Below, in pieces: positions 52,151 through 60,508 of a stretch of DNA of 64,000 bases. The DNA lies in contig NZ_CP014475.1 of NCBI RefSeq assembly GCF_001583415.1, positions 3,782,001-3,846,000 on the forward strand, in the 5' to 3' direction. Every line of letters starts with the position of its first letter. The first letter of the stretch is position 1. The position numbers and the translations under genes are program-made. Under the pieces are notes generated by a model, which was not told the DNA's origin, searched no databases, and saw nothing but the letters and a program-made list of their open reading frames with translations. This DNA comes from Mycolicibacterium phlei (lineage in GTDB: Bacteria > Actinomycetota > Actinomycetes > Mycobacteriales > Mycobacteriaceae).

Positions 52151-53311
52151 GTGAGCGAACTGTCCAACAAGCCCGCCACCGAGTCGCTGAGCTCGGTCGG
52201 GCCCCTCGAGGAGCCGGCACCGGGACCCTCGCGGCGGGTGAAGATCTGGGCCACCGCAGGCGGCATCATCCTGGCGTTCCAGATCTACGTGTGGATCCGC
52301 TGGATCACCGGACCCTACTTCACCCGCGTCGATCCGGGGCCGACCGATCCGCCGACCTTCATGAAGGTCGCGCTGATGATGTGGCAGATCGGCTCGCCGG
52401 CGCTGTTCCCGGTCGCGATCTACTGGTTCCTCATCCGGCCGTGGCGCCGCGAGCGGCGCATCACGCTCGACGGCATGATCATGGTGTCCACCGGCCTGTT
52501 CTTCTTCCAGGATCCGCTGCTGAACTACATCAACACCTGGTGCACCTACAACGCGTGGGCGTTCAACATGGGCTCGTGGGCGCCGCACGTGCCGGGCTGG
52601 CTGTCGCCGGAGAAACCGGGCGCGCAGGTCGCAGAACCGTTGGGCATCAACGTCTCCGGCTACGCCTACGGCGTGATGCTGTGCACCATGCTGGGCTGCT
52701 GGGTGATGCGCAAGGTGCACCAGCGCTTCCCGCACCTCGGCACCAAGGCGATGATCGGCGTCGCCTTCGCCTGGGGGTTCGTCTTCGACTTCGTCATGGA
52801 GGGCCTGGTCCTCATGCCGCTGGGCATGTACACCTTCCCCGGTGCCATCCAGGCGCTGTCGATCAACGCGGGCACCTACTACCAGTGGCCGGTCTACGAG
52901 GGCCTCATGTGGGGCGGTGTGCAGGCCGCGCTGTGCTGCCTGCGGTACTTCACCGACGACCGCGGCCGCACCGTCGTGGAGAAGGGACTCGACAACGTCA
53001 AGGGCGGCTTCGCCAAACAGCAGTTCACCCGGTTCCTGGCGATCTTCGCCGCGATCAGCGCGTCGTTCTTCGTCTTCTACATCATCCCGGCACAGTTCAT
53101 GGCCACCCACGCCGACCCGTGGCCGGAGGACGTGCAGAAGCGGTCGTACTTCACGTCGGGCATCTGCGGTGACGGCACCGACCGACCGTGCCCGCATCCG
53201 GACCTGCCGATCCCCACCAAGCACTCGGGTTACATCAACACCGACGGAGAGCTCGTGCTGCCGGAGGGTGTGACGATGCCGGAGATCGTGCCGCACGAGC
53301 GGGGCGAGTGA
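52151..53311 (+). CDS. AveC-like (spirocyclase family) integral membrane protein
   Basis: A 386-aa polytopic membrane protein starting at GTG after AGGAGG. About seven hydrophobic segments are visible, for example WATAGGIILAFQIYVWIRWI, FAWGFVFDFVMEGLVLMPLG and AIFAAISASFFVFYIIPAQF. Conserved polar stretches include FFFQDPLLNYINTW and DFVMEGLVLMPLGMY. By recall it fits the mycobacterial proteins annotated as AveC family; streptomycete AveC acts in spiroketal formation of avermectin. The mycobacterial function is unknown. It begins an operon with the NorQ- and NorD-like genes, the stop being immediately followed by the NorQ-like ATG. Confidence 0.75.
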   Translation: MSELSNKPATESLSSVGPLEEPAPGPSRRVKIWATAGGIILAFQIYVWIRWITGPYFTRVDPGPTDPPTFMKVALMMWQIGSPALFPVAIYWFLIRPWRRERRITLDGMIMVSTGLFFFQDPLLNYINTWCTYNAWAFNMGSWAPHVPGWLSPEKPGAQVAEPLGINVSGYAYGVMLCTMLGCWVMRKVHQRFPHLGTKAMIGVAFAWGFVFDFVMEGLVLMPLGMYTFPGAIQALSINAGTYYQWPVYEGLMWGGVQAALCCLRYFTDDRGRTVVEKGLDNVKGGFAKQQFTRFLAIFAAISASFFVFYIIPAQFMATHADPWPEDVQKRSYFTSGICGDGTDRPCPHPDLPIPTKHSGYINTDGELVLPEGVTMPEIVPHERGE

Positions 53312-54127
53312 ATGAGTGAGAACGGTCTGGCAGTCCAGACCCGCTCGGCCGCACCGTTTTACCGACCGGTCGGCGACGAGGCGGAGGTGTTCCGCGCCGC
53401 GGCCAGGCGCGGCACCCCGGTACTGCTGAAGGGGCCCACCGGATGCGGTAAGACCCGCTTCGTCGAGGCGATGGCGCACGAGCTCGGCCGCGAGCTCATC
53501 ACCGTCGCCGGTCACGAGGACATGACCTCGGCGGACCTGGTGGGCCGGTTCCTGCTCAAGGGCGGCGAGACGGTCTGGGTGGACGGACCGCTCACGAGAG
53601 CCGTTCGCACCGGGGCGATCTGCTATCTCGACGAGATCGTGGAGGCCCGCCAGGACACCACCGTGGTGATCCACCCGCTGGCCGACCACCGCCGCGAGCT
53701 GCCGGTCGACCGGCTCGGCGTCACGCTGCCCGCGGCTCCCGGCTTCCAGCTGGTGATCTCGTACAACCCCGGCTACCAGAGCGTGCTCAAGAGCATCAAG
53801 GAGTCGACGCGCCAACGGTTCGTCGCGATCGAACTCGACTTCCCGCCGCCGGACGTCGAGACCGAGATCGTCGCGCACGAGGCCGGTGTCGACCTGGAGA
53901 CCGCCCGCACGCTGGTGTCGATCGGCACCGCGATCCGCACCATCGACGGGTCGCCGTTGCGGGAGGCCTCCTCGACGCGGATGCTGATTCTCGCGGGCGG
54001 GCTGGCCGCCGAGGGGTTGAGCCTGCGCCGCGCGGTGCAGGCCGCGATCGTGGAGGCGCTGTCCGACGACGACGACATCGTGCGTGCGCTCGGCGAGCTC
54101 GTCGACGCCGTGATCCCCGGCCCGTGA
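53312..54127 (+). CDS. MoxR-type AAA+ ATPase, NorQ/CbbQ family
   Basis: A 271-aa AAA+ ATPase. Walker A is GPTGCGKT (41-48), Walker B ICYLDE (103-108), sensor-1 region FQLVISYNPGYQ, and Arg-finger region KESTRQRFVAI. These are the signatures of the NorQ/CbbQ/GpvN group, which, with a VWA partner, activates or loads metal enzymes such as Rubisco and nitric oxide reductase. It starts right after the AveC-like stop and overlaps the VWA gene by 4 bp. No nor or cbb genes are here, so its client must be different. Confidence 0.93.
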   Translation: MSENGLAVQTRSAAPFYRPVGDEAEVFRAAARRGTPVLLKGPTGCGKTRFVEAMAHELGRELITVAGHEDMTSADLVGRFLLKGGETVWVDGPLTRAVRTGAICYLDEIVEARQDTTVVIHPLADHRRELPVDRLGVTLPAAPGFQLVISYNPGYQSVLKSIKESTRQRFVAIELDFPPPDVETEIVAHEAGVDLETARTLVSIGTAIRTIDGSPLREASSTRMLILAGGLAAEGLSLRRAVQAAIVEALSDDDDIVRALGELVDAVIPGP

Positions 54128-55827
54128 ACCGGTTTCGGCTGCTGGCGACCCACATCGCCGGGCGGCCCGTCGACATCGCGACGGCACCCGAGGCGCACAC
54201 CAACGGCCGGGTCGTGTTCGTCTCCGACGGGGCGTCCCCCGAGCGGCAGCGCCGCGAGGTGGTGCTGCAGAGCGCGCTGATCGGCGCGGGCAGCCTGCAG
54301 CCGGCCCTGGTCCGTCCACTGCGGGCACGCCCGGCGCTGGCGCGACGCTACCTCAGCGTGGAGGGCCGCCGGGTGCTCGACGAGCTGGCCCACACGTTGC
54401 CGCTCGCCGCGGCCCTGTCCCCCGGCCACCCTGAGACCTCCTCTGCCGCCGAGTCTTTAGACCTGGCGCGCAGCCGGACGCGGATCGCGGATCCACCGGA
54501 CTGGTTCGGCGTGCTCAAACCGTCCGCCCTGCTGGGCGCCCCGGCAGAGTCGGCCGCCGCCGACGCCGCCGACGAGCAGGACCTGCACTTCACGTTCGAG
54601 CGACTCCCCGACGACAAGAACGACGAAGACGACGAAGACGGTCCCGCCGAGGAGAGCCGGATTCTCAAGATCTTCGACAACCCGCTGTTCAACTCCAAGA
54701 CCGCGGGCGACTTCCTGCGCAAACTGCTGGGCACCTCACGGTCGTCGGGAACCAGCGCCGCCGGCGGGGACATGCGCGCCGAGGCGGTCCGACGCGTCCG
54801 CTCGGCCGGGCCGAACGCACGGCCACTGCCGACCCGGATCCGGTTCACCGACGACGAACGGCCCGGCGCCGCGATCGGAGTCGGCGGCGCGCTGCACCCG
54901 GAGTGGGACGTGTTCGGCGACCGGTACCGGCCGCAGTGGTGCCGGGTGATCGACTACCCGCTGACCGCACCCGCCGATGTCGCCGCGGCCACGGTCCGCC
55001 CCGACGACGTGCTGCGCCGACGGCTGGCCCGGGTCGGCCTGGGGCCCAAGGTGTTACGCCGCCGCTCCGACGGCGACGACCTGGACGTCGGCGCCCTCGT
55101 CGACCTGGCCGTCGACCTGCGCTCCGGGTTCTCACCGCCCGAGCACATCTTCACCGAGCACCGCAAGATCGCGCGCAACCTCGGGGTGCTGATCCTGGTC
55201 GACGCCTCCGGGTCGGCCACCGAGTCCGACCCGGCCGGCCGCAGCGTGCACGAGTTGCAGCGCCGGTCGGCCGCCACCCTGGCCGCCACCCTCGAGGAGC
55301 TCGGCGACCGGGTGGCGGTGTACGCGTTCCGCTCGAAGGGCCGCCACGCGGTGCAGCTGCCCGCGATCAAGACGTTCGAGCAGCGCTTCGGCGCACTCCC
55401 CCGGGCCCGGCTCAACCAGTTGCAGCCGTCCGGCTACACCCGTCTGGGCGCCGCGATCCGCGGCGCCGGCGAGATCCTGAAAACCGAAGCGGGAACCCAG
55501 AACCGGCTCCTACTGGTGATCTCCGACGGCCACCCCTACGACGACGGTTACGAGGGCCGCTACGCCGAGGCCGACGCGCGCAAGGCACTCGAGGAACTGC
55601 GTGGCGACGGCGTCGCCTGCCTGTGCCTGTCCCTGGGCGCCACCACCGAGTCCGACGCGCTGGAGCGGGTGTTCGGGGCGGCCAGCCACGCCCACGCCGA
55701 CACTCTGGCCGACCTGTCACCCCGGATGGACGAGTTGTTCCTGGCGGCGCTGCGTGAGCTCGCCGCGCCGCGACCGCGCCCGGCCCCCGACTATCAAGTA
55801 CTTAACAAACGGGGTGCGGTGCGCTAG
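54124..55827 (+). CDS. VWA-domain protein, NorD/CbbO-like
   Basis: A 567-aa partner of the ATPase. The N-terminal half is variable, with an acidic stretch KNDEDDEDGPAEE near residue 165-177. The C-terminal von Willebrand A domain carries a complete MIDAS: Asp360-x-Ser362-x-Ser364 (LVDASGSATES), Thr439 (SGYTRLGAA) and Asp468 (ISDGHPYDDG). The following YEGRYAEADARKAL is the NorD/CbbO hallmark. In known systems this subunit bridges the AAA+ ring and the client. It starts at GTG overlapping the ATPase stop. Confidence 0.92.
   Translation: MNRFRLLATHIAGRPVDIATAPEAHTNGRVVFVSDGASPERQRREVVLQSALIGAGSLQPALVRPLRARPALARRYLSVEGRRVLDELAHTLPLAAALSPGHPETSSAAESLDLARSRTRIADPPDWFGVLKPSALLGAPAESAAADAADEQDLHFTFERLPDDKNDEDDEDGPAEESRILKIFDNPLFNSKTAGDFLRKLLGTSRSSGTSAAGGDMRAEAVRRVRSAGPNARPLPTRIRFTDDERPGAAIGVGGALHPEWDVFGDRYRPQWCRVIDYPLTAPADVAAATVRPDDVLRRRLARVGLGPKVLRRRSDGDDLDVGALVDLAVDLRSGFSPPEHIFTEHRKIARNLGVLILVDASGSATESDPAGRSVHELQRRSAATLAATLEELGDRVAVYAFRSKGRHAVQLPAIKTFEQRFGALPRARLNQLQPSGYTRLGAAIRGAGEILKTEAGTQNRLLLVISDGHPYDDGYEGRYAEADARKALEELRGDGVACLCLSLGATTESDALERVFGAASHAHADTLADLSPRMDELFLAALRELAAPRPRPAPDYQVLNKRGAVR
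55792..55803. promoter_or_regulatory. TATCAAGTACTT motif upstream of epimerase
   Basis: An exact 12-bp match to the core of 45692-45710, located in the last codons of the VWA gene and 34 bp before the epimerase start. It suggests an internal promoter controlled by the same factor. Confidence 0.4.
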
Positions 55828-55837
55828 AACTGAGTGG

Positions 55838-56737
55838 ATGCTCGAGGCGGAGAAGATCCTCATCACCGGGGTTACCGGCAAGATCGCCTTTCCGATCGCC
55901 CGGGCACTGGCCGAACACAACGAGGTGTGGGGTCTGGCCCGCCTGCGCGATCCCGCCGACCGCGCCCGGTTGCTCGCCGCCGGCATCGATCCCGTCGCCT
56001 TCGACATCGGCGCCGACGACGTCGCGGCACTGCCCGACGACTTCACCTACGTGTTCCACGCCGCCGTCGACCCCGGCGACGGCGACTGGGGGCGGGCACT
56101 GACGACCAACGCCGAGCGGTCCGGCGATCTGCTCTACCACTGCCGGGCCGCCAAGGGATTCGTGTTCTGCTCGACCGGATCGGTCTACGCCTACCAGGGC
56201 CGGCGGCCGCTGCGGGAGTCCGACCCGCCGGGGGTGCCGCTGCGGGCGAACTACAGCTTCTCCAAGGTCGCCGCCGAGGCCGTCTGCACCTGGGTCGCCA
56301 AGCGGCACCGGATACCGCTGACGATCATCCGCATCTGCTCCACATACGGCCCGCAGGGCGGAGCGCCCGCCGACCGACTGGAGTTGATGCTGGCGCACAA
56401 GCCGATTCGGCTGCATCCCGACCGACCCAACAACTACAACCCGATCTACGAGGACGACTACGTGGAGCTGGGCATCCGCGCGATGGAGGTCGCGGCCTGC
56501 CCGCCGATCGTGGTGAACTGGGCGGGTAGCGAGACCGTCAGCGTCGAGGACTACTGCGCGTACATGGGCGAACTCGTGGGCGTGGAGCCGATTTTCGAGT
56601 ACACCCCGGACGCGCACACCCCACTGTGGCCCGATGTCACCTACATGCACGAGGTGCTCGGCCGCACCAAGATCGGCTGGCGCGACGGCTTCCGGCGGAT
56701 GATCGCGGCCCGCCATCCGGAGATCCCGCTGACGTGA
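55838..56737 (+). CDS. NAD-dependent epimerase/dehydratase family protein
   Basis: A 299-aa extended SDR. The Rossmann motif is ILITGVTGKIAFPIA and the catalytic pair is in NYSFSKVAAEAV, where the expected YxxxK reads Tyr-Ser-Phe-Ser-Lys. The segment FCSTGSVYAYQGRRPLRESD supplies the active-site Ser/Thr. Such proteins act on sugars or on hydroxy-steroids (3-beta-HSD-like). It is coupled to the following unknown gene. It starts at ATG 55838, since the earlier in-frame reading overlaps the VWA gene. Confidence 0.9.
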   Translation: MLEAEKILITGVTGKIAFPIARALAEHNEVWGLARLRDPADRARLLAAGIDPVAFDIGADDVAALPDDFTYVFHAAVDPGDGDWGRALTTNAERSGDLLYHCRAAKGFVFCSTGSVYAYQGRRPLRESDPPGVPLRANYSFSKVAAEAVCTWVAKRHRIPLTIIRICSTYGPQGGAPADRLELMLAHKPIRLHPDRPNNYNPIYEDDYVELGIRAMEVAACPPIVVNWAGSETVSVEDYCAYMGELVGVEPIFEYTPDAHTPLWPDVTYMHEVLGRTKIGWRDGFRRMIAARHPEIPLT

Positions 56738-56748
56738 AAGGCCACCCG

Positions 56749-57492
56749 ATGCAGCTACCCGGAACGCCGTCGGACGACGTGCCCGATGTGCTCGCCGCCG
56801 GCGACGGCGACGTCACCACACTGTTCGTTTCGATGGCGACCCGACACCCCGACGGTGCCGATGCCGAGTACCTGCGCTGGCACACCCTCGACCATCGCCC
56901 CGAACAGCACCGGCTGTCGGCCGTGCGCGCATCGCTGCGACTGGTGTCGACGCCGGACTGCCGCGCGGCCCGTGCCGCCGGCCGGGCGCCCTACGACGCG
57001 ATCGACCACGTGATGACCTACTTCTTCACCGATCCCGCGGGCATGGACGGTTTCCTGGCCCTGGCGAAAGCGCTCATCGGCGCCAAACGCAAACTCCCGC
57101 TGCTGCCTCCGGTGGAGCGCGGTGTCTACCGGGTGCGGCGCAAGACCGCGGCGGCACGCGTCAAGGTGGGCGCCGACGTGCTGCCCTGGTGGCCGGTCCG
57201 CGGGGTGTACGTGCTGCTCGAACGCGGTGAGGTGACTGCGGAGGACCTCGTCGCCCACGACGGCGTCGCCGGCGTCTGGTCGGCGGCGGCGATGGACGTC
57301 GAAGACCGGCTCGCCAGTGCCAGGGCCGGCCAGACCGTGTCGTACTGCTTTCTCGACGACGACCCGGTCACGACCGGGCGGCGGCTGCGCCCCGTTCTGG
57401 AAAAGCGGTGGAGCGAGCGCGGTATCGAACCTCTGCTGGCGGCACCGTTTCATCCGGTGGTTCCGTACGAATGGGACCGCTATGTCCCGTAG
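56749..57492 (+). CDS. Conserved protein, EthD/dimeric alpha-beta barrel-like, unknown function
   Basis: A 247-aa protein with two similar-length halves. The first contains DAEYLRWHTLDHRPEQHRLS, which recalls EthD-type dimeric alpha/beta-barrel proteins, and AIDHVMTYFFTDPAG. The second begins near VYVLLERGEVTAEDL and could be a second barrel. No catalytic motif is obvious. ATG 56749 is used, with GAAAGG upstream; a GTG at 56734 overlapping the epimerase stop is possible. It lies between epimerase and F420-type oxidoreductase, so a role in the same pathway is likely. Confidence 0.75.
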   Translation: MQLPGTPSDDVPDVLAAGDGDVTTLFVSMATRHPDGADAEYLRWHTLDHRPEQHRLSAVRASLRLVSTPDCRAARAAGRAPYDAIDHVMTYFFTDPAGMDGFLALAKALIGAKRKLPLLPPVERGVYRVRRKTAAARVKVGADVLPWWPVRGVYVLLERGEVTAEDLVAHDGVAGVWSAAAMDVEDRLASARAGQTVSYCFLDDDPVTTGRRLRPVLEKRWSERGIEPLLAAPFHPVVPYEWDRYVP

Positions 57493-57501
57493 GGAGGGCA
57501 C

Positions 57502-58458
57502 ATGCGCATCGGCCTGATGGTCGGCTCGGACAAGGAACGCACCCGCGCGGCTCGCCTGGCTGGGCTGATCGAGGACGGAAAGGCCGCGGAGGACCAGGGT
57601 TTCGCCTCGTTCTGGATTCCGCAGGTGCCCGGATACCTCGACGCGCTGACCGCGGTGGCGCTGCTGGGCGCGGCCACCGAGCGCATCGAGATCGGCACGG
57701 CTGTGGTGCCGATCCAGACCCGGCATCCGCTGATCATGGCGCAGCAGGCGCTGACCACCCAGATCGCCTGCGGCGGCCGCTTCACGCTCGGCCTCGGGCC
57801 GTCGCACCACTGGATCATCGCCGACCAGCTCGGCCTGCCCTACGACCGGCCGGCCCGGCTGGTGCGCGACTACCTCGAGGTGCTCACCGCGGCGTTCACC
57901 GGTCCCGGATCCGTCGATGTCGACAACGACAACTACCGGGTACACAGTCCGGTCGACGTCACCGACACCACCGAGATTCCGGTGCTGATCGCGGCTCTCG
58001 GGCCGACGATGCTGCGGATCGCCGGGGAGCGCACCGGCGGCACGATCCTGTGGATGGCCGACGAACGGGCGATCGGCGACTACGTCGTGCCCGCGCTCAC
58101 CGAGGCGGCGGCGGACCGCGACGTGCGGGTCGTCGCCGGGGTGCCGGTGGCGTTGTGCGGCAACGACGAGGTCGACGGCGCCCGCGCCTACGCCAGCGAG
58201 GTGCTCGGTCACGCCGACTTCTCCCCCAACTACGTGCGCCTGCTCGAGCACGGTGACGCGCAGGACGTCGGCGACACGATGGCCGCCGGCGACGAGGCCG
58301 CCGTGCGGGCGCGGTTGCGCCGCTACCGCGACGCCGGGGTCACCGATCTCGCGGTGCGGGTGGTGCCGCTCGGCGACGACCCGGCGGCACGGCAGGCGTC
58401 ACGGCGGCGCACCCAGGAGTTCGTCGCCTCGCTGATCCCCGAGTTCGAAGATAGTTAG
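57502..58458 (+). CDS. Luciferase-like (LLM) F420-dependent oxidoreductase
   Basis: A 318-aa TIM-barrel flavin/F420-dependent oxidoreductase of the luciferase-like family. The first strand reads IGLMVGSDKERT, then LGAATERIEIGTAVVPIQTR and GRFTLGLGPSHHW, which are typical cofactor-binding segments of F420-dependent members common in mycobacteria. It ends the AveC-to-LLM plus-strand run. It may reduce an enone or oxidise an alcohol in the pathway. Confidence 0.92.
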   Translation: MRIGLMVGSDKERTRAARLAGLIEDGKAAEDQGFASFWIPQVPGYLDALTAVALLGAATERIEIGTAVVPIQTRHPLIMAQQALTTQIACGGRFTLGLGPSHHWIIADQLGLPYDRPARLVRDYLEVLTAAFTGPGSVDVDNDNYRVHSPVDVTDTTEIPVLIAALGPTMLRIAGERTGGTILWMADERAIGDYVVPALTEAAADRDVRVVAGVPVALCGNDEVDGARAYASEVLGHADFSPNYVRLLEHGDAQDVGDTMAAGDEAAVRARLRRYRDAGVTDLAVRVVPLGDDPAARQASRRRTQEFVASLIPEFEDS

Positions 58459-58501
58459 ACACTCGTCAACTATTTCCAAGTCCGAATCATGCTGTTACAG
58501 T
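58451..58501 (+). promoter_or_regulatory. ATAGTT-N11-AACTAT repeat and leaderless -10 for TetR
   Basis: Perfect 6-bp arms lie at 58451-58456 and 58468-58473. TACAGT at 58496-58501 is exactly -12 to -7 from the GTG at 58508, with no Shine-Dalgarno sequence, indicating a leaderless transcript. The repeat lies 23 bp upstream of the -10, overlapping -35, as expected of autoregulation. Confidence 0.6.
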
Positions 58502-58507
58502 GCGGGA

Positions 58508-59182
58508 GTGTCCCGGACCGCACGCGGTGTCAGCGTTGACGGTAGTCAGCGCCGGGCCTCCTATCAGCGAGCGCGCTCGCACGAGACCAAGCGCGCCCTG
58601 GTGCAGGCGGCGATGGCGTTGTGGCGCACCAACGGCTACGCGAAGACCACCGTCGCCGACATCTGCCGCGCGGCCGGGGTGTCGCGCGGGCTGTTCTACT
58701 TCTACTTCCCGGCCAAGGAGGACATCCTCTTCGAGGTCGGCCTGCTGTCCACGCTGGCCGCGCGCCGCAGGATCCACACGCTGCTGCGTACCGCCCGCGA
58801 CGACTACGACATCGAGGCCGTCATCGCCGAGGCACTGCGCAGCCTGGAACGGTCGATGGCCCGCAACCCGCCGGATCTGATCGTGCAGACGGTGCTGGAG
58901 GGCTACCGTCACGAGCACCGGATCCTGGCCGACGGGGCGTCCGGCGACACCGCCGAGGCCGACATGTTCGGCGAACTGTTCGCCCGCGCGCAACAGGACG
59001 GCAAGATCGGCGCCCACGTCGACGTCGCACACCTGTCCCGGCTGGCCGGCATGCACGTCAGCGAGGGTGTGCGGCACTGGGCCGCAGGCGCTTTCGGAGA
59101 CAGATCGTTCGCCGAGGTCGTCACCGAGGACATCGCCGCGTTGATCACCGGGTGCAACGCCCGCAAGCCGAAGACCGGATGA
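58508..59182 (+). CDS. TetR-family regulator
   Basis: A 224-aa regulator starting at GTG on a leaderless promoter. The helix-turn-helix is KTTVADICRAAGVSRGLFYF (about residues 46-65), followed by YFPAKEDILFEV. It has a longer arginine-rich N-terminal tail than usual. The acyl-CoA dehydrogenase starts 12 bp downstream, so it probably controls its own operon (ACAD, kinase, quinone-oxidoreductase-like protein). Confidence 0.94.
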   Translation: MSRTARGVSVDGSQRRASYQRARSHETKRALVQAAMALWRTNGYAKTTVADICRAAGVSRGLFYFYFPAKEDILFEVGLLSTLAARRRIHTLLRTARDDYDIEAVIAEALRSLERSMARNPPDLIVQTVLEGYRHEHRILADGASGDTAEADMFGELFARAQQDGKIGAHVDVAHLSRLAGMHVSEGVRHWAAGAFGDRSFAEVVTEDIAALITGCNARKPKTG

Positions 59183-59194
59183 GAGGAGACCACG

Positions 59195-60508
59195 ATGGCG
59201 TGGGATTTCGAGACCGACCCCGAGTACCAGAAGGTGCTCGACTGGGCCGACGAGTTCGTCCGTGAGGAGATCGAACCGCTCGATCTGGCGTTCCCGGACC
59301 AGCAGTTCGTGCCGCTGGACGCCAACCGGCGCAAGGTGATCGACCCGCTCAAGGATGAGGTGCGCAAGCGCGGGCTGTGGGCCACCCACCTGGGCCCCGA
59401 GCTCGGCGGGCAGGGCTACGGACAGCTCAAGCTGGCGCTGCTCAACGAGATCCTGGGCCGTTCGATGTGGGCACCGGTGATCTTCGGCTGCCAGGCGCCC
59501 GACACCGGCAACGCCGAGATCATCGCCCACTACGGCACCGATGAGCAGAAGGCACGCTATCTGCGCCCGCTGCTCGACGGCGAGATCTTCTCCTGCTACT
59601 CGATGACCGAACCGCACGCAGGCGCCGACCCGACGCTGTTCACCACCCGCGCGGTGCGCGACGGCTCAGGACCTGACGCGGACTGGGTGATCAACGGCTG
59701 GAAGTTCTTCTCCTCCAACGCCCGTACCGCGTCGTTCCTGATCGTGATGGCGGTGACCAATCCGGATGTCAGCGCGTACCAGGGCATGTCGATGTTCCTG
59801 GTGCCGACCGACACGCCGGGCATCAAGATCGTGCGCAACGTCGGGCTGCACGGTGAGGGTGACGACGAGGGCTCGCACGCGCTGATCCACTACGACAACG
59901 TGCGGGTGCCCGCCGACGCGCTGCTCGGCGGCGAGGGGCAGGCGTTCGTGATCGCGCAGACCCGCCTCGGCGGCGGCCGGATCCACCACGCGATGCGCAC
60001 GATCGGGTTGGCGCGCAAGGCGCTCGACATGATGTGCGAGCGGGCGCTGAGCCGCCAGACCCAGGGCAGCCGGCTGGCGGACAAGCAGTTCGTGCAGGGC
60101 TACATCGCCGACTCGTACGCGCAGCTGCTGCAGTTCCGGTTGATGGTGCTCTACACCGCCTGGGAGATCGACAAGTACAACGACTACAAGAAGGTCCGCA
60201 AGGACATCGCCGCGGTCAAGGTGGTGATGCCGACGGTGCTGCACGACATCGCCTGGCGGGCGATGCAGGTACACGGCGCGCTGGGGGTGACCAACGAGAT
60301 GCCGTTCCTGGGCATGGTGACCGGGGCGGCGGTGATGGGCCTGGCCGACGGTCCGACCGAGGTGCACAAGGTCACCGTCGCCAAACAGGTGCTGCGCGAC
60401 TACGAACCGAACACCGGCATGTGGCCGAGCGAGTGGATCCCGGCCAAGCGGGAGAAGGCACGCGCGAAGTTCGCGGAGTACCTGGAGCACGAGGTGGGCA
60501 ACCTGTGA
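59195..60508 (+). CDS. Acyl-CoA dehydrogenase (ACAD10/11-like)
   Basis: A 437-aa acyl-CoA dehydrogenase. Motifs include SCYSMTEPHAGADPTLFTTR, WKFFSSNARTASFLIVMAVT and the C-terminal AMQVHGALGVTNEMPFLGM. It is longer than standard FadE proteins and, together with the next gene, matches the two halves of human ACAD10/11 and bacterial LvaC/LvaA. In those systems a 4-hydroxyacyl-CoA is phosphorylated and then processed by the dehydrogenase-like subunit. It overlaps the kinase gene by 4 bp. Confidence 0.93.
   Translation: MAWDFETDPEYQKVLDWADEFVREEIEPLDLAFPDQQFVPLDANRRKVIDPLKDEVRKRGLWATHLGPELGGQGYGQLKLALLNEILGRSMWAPVIFGCQAPDTGNAEIIAHYGTDEQKARYLRPLLDGEIFSCYSMTEPHAGADPTLFTTRAVRDGSGPDADWVINGWKFFSSNARTASFLIVMAVTNPDVSAYQGMSMFLVPTDTPGIKIVRNVGLHGEGDDEGSHALIHYDNVRVPADALLGGEGQAFVIAQTRLGGGRIHHAMRTIGLARKALDMMCERALSRQTQGSRLADKQFVQGYIADSYAQLLQFRLMVLYTAWEIDKYNDYKKVRKDIAAVKVVMPTVLHDIAWRAMQVHGALGVTNEMPFLGMVTGAAVMGLADGPTEVHKVTVAKQVLRDYEPNTGMWPSEWIPAKREKARAKFAEYLEHEVGNL

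Noticed and set aside
53312..55827. Mg-chelatase, cobaltochelatase or methanol-dehydrogenase MoxR cluster
   Set aside because: The NPGYQ/STRQRF and YEGRY signatures point to the NorQ/CbbQ and NorD/CbbO group; no chelatase or methanol dehydrogenase genes are nearby.
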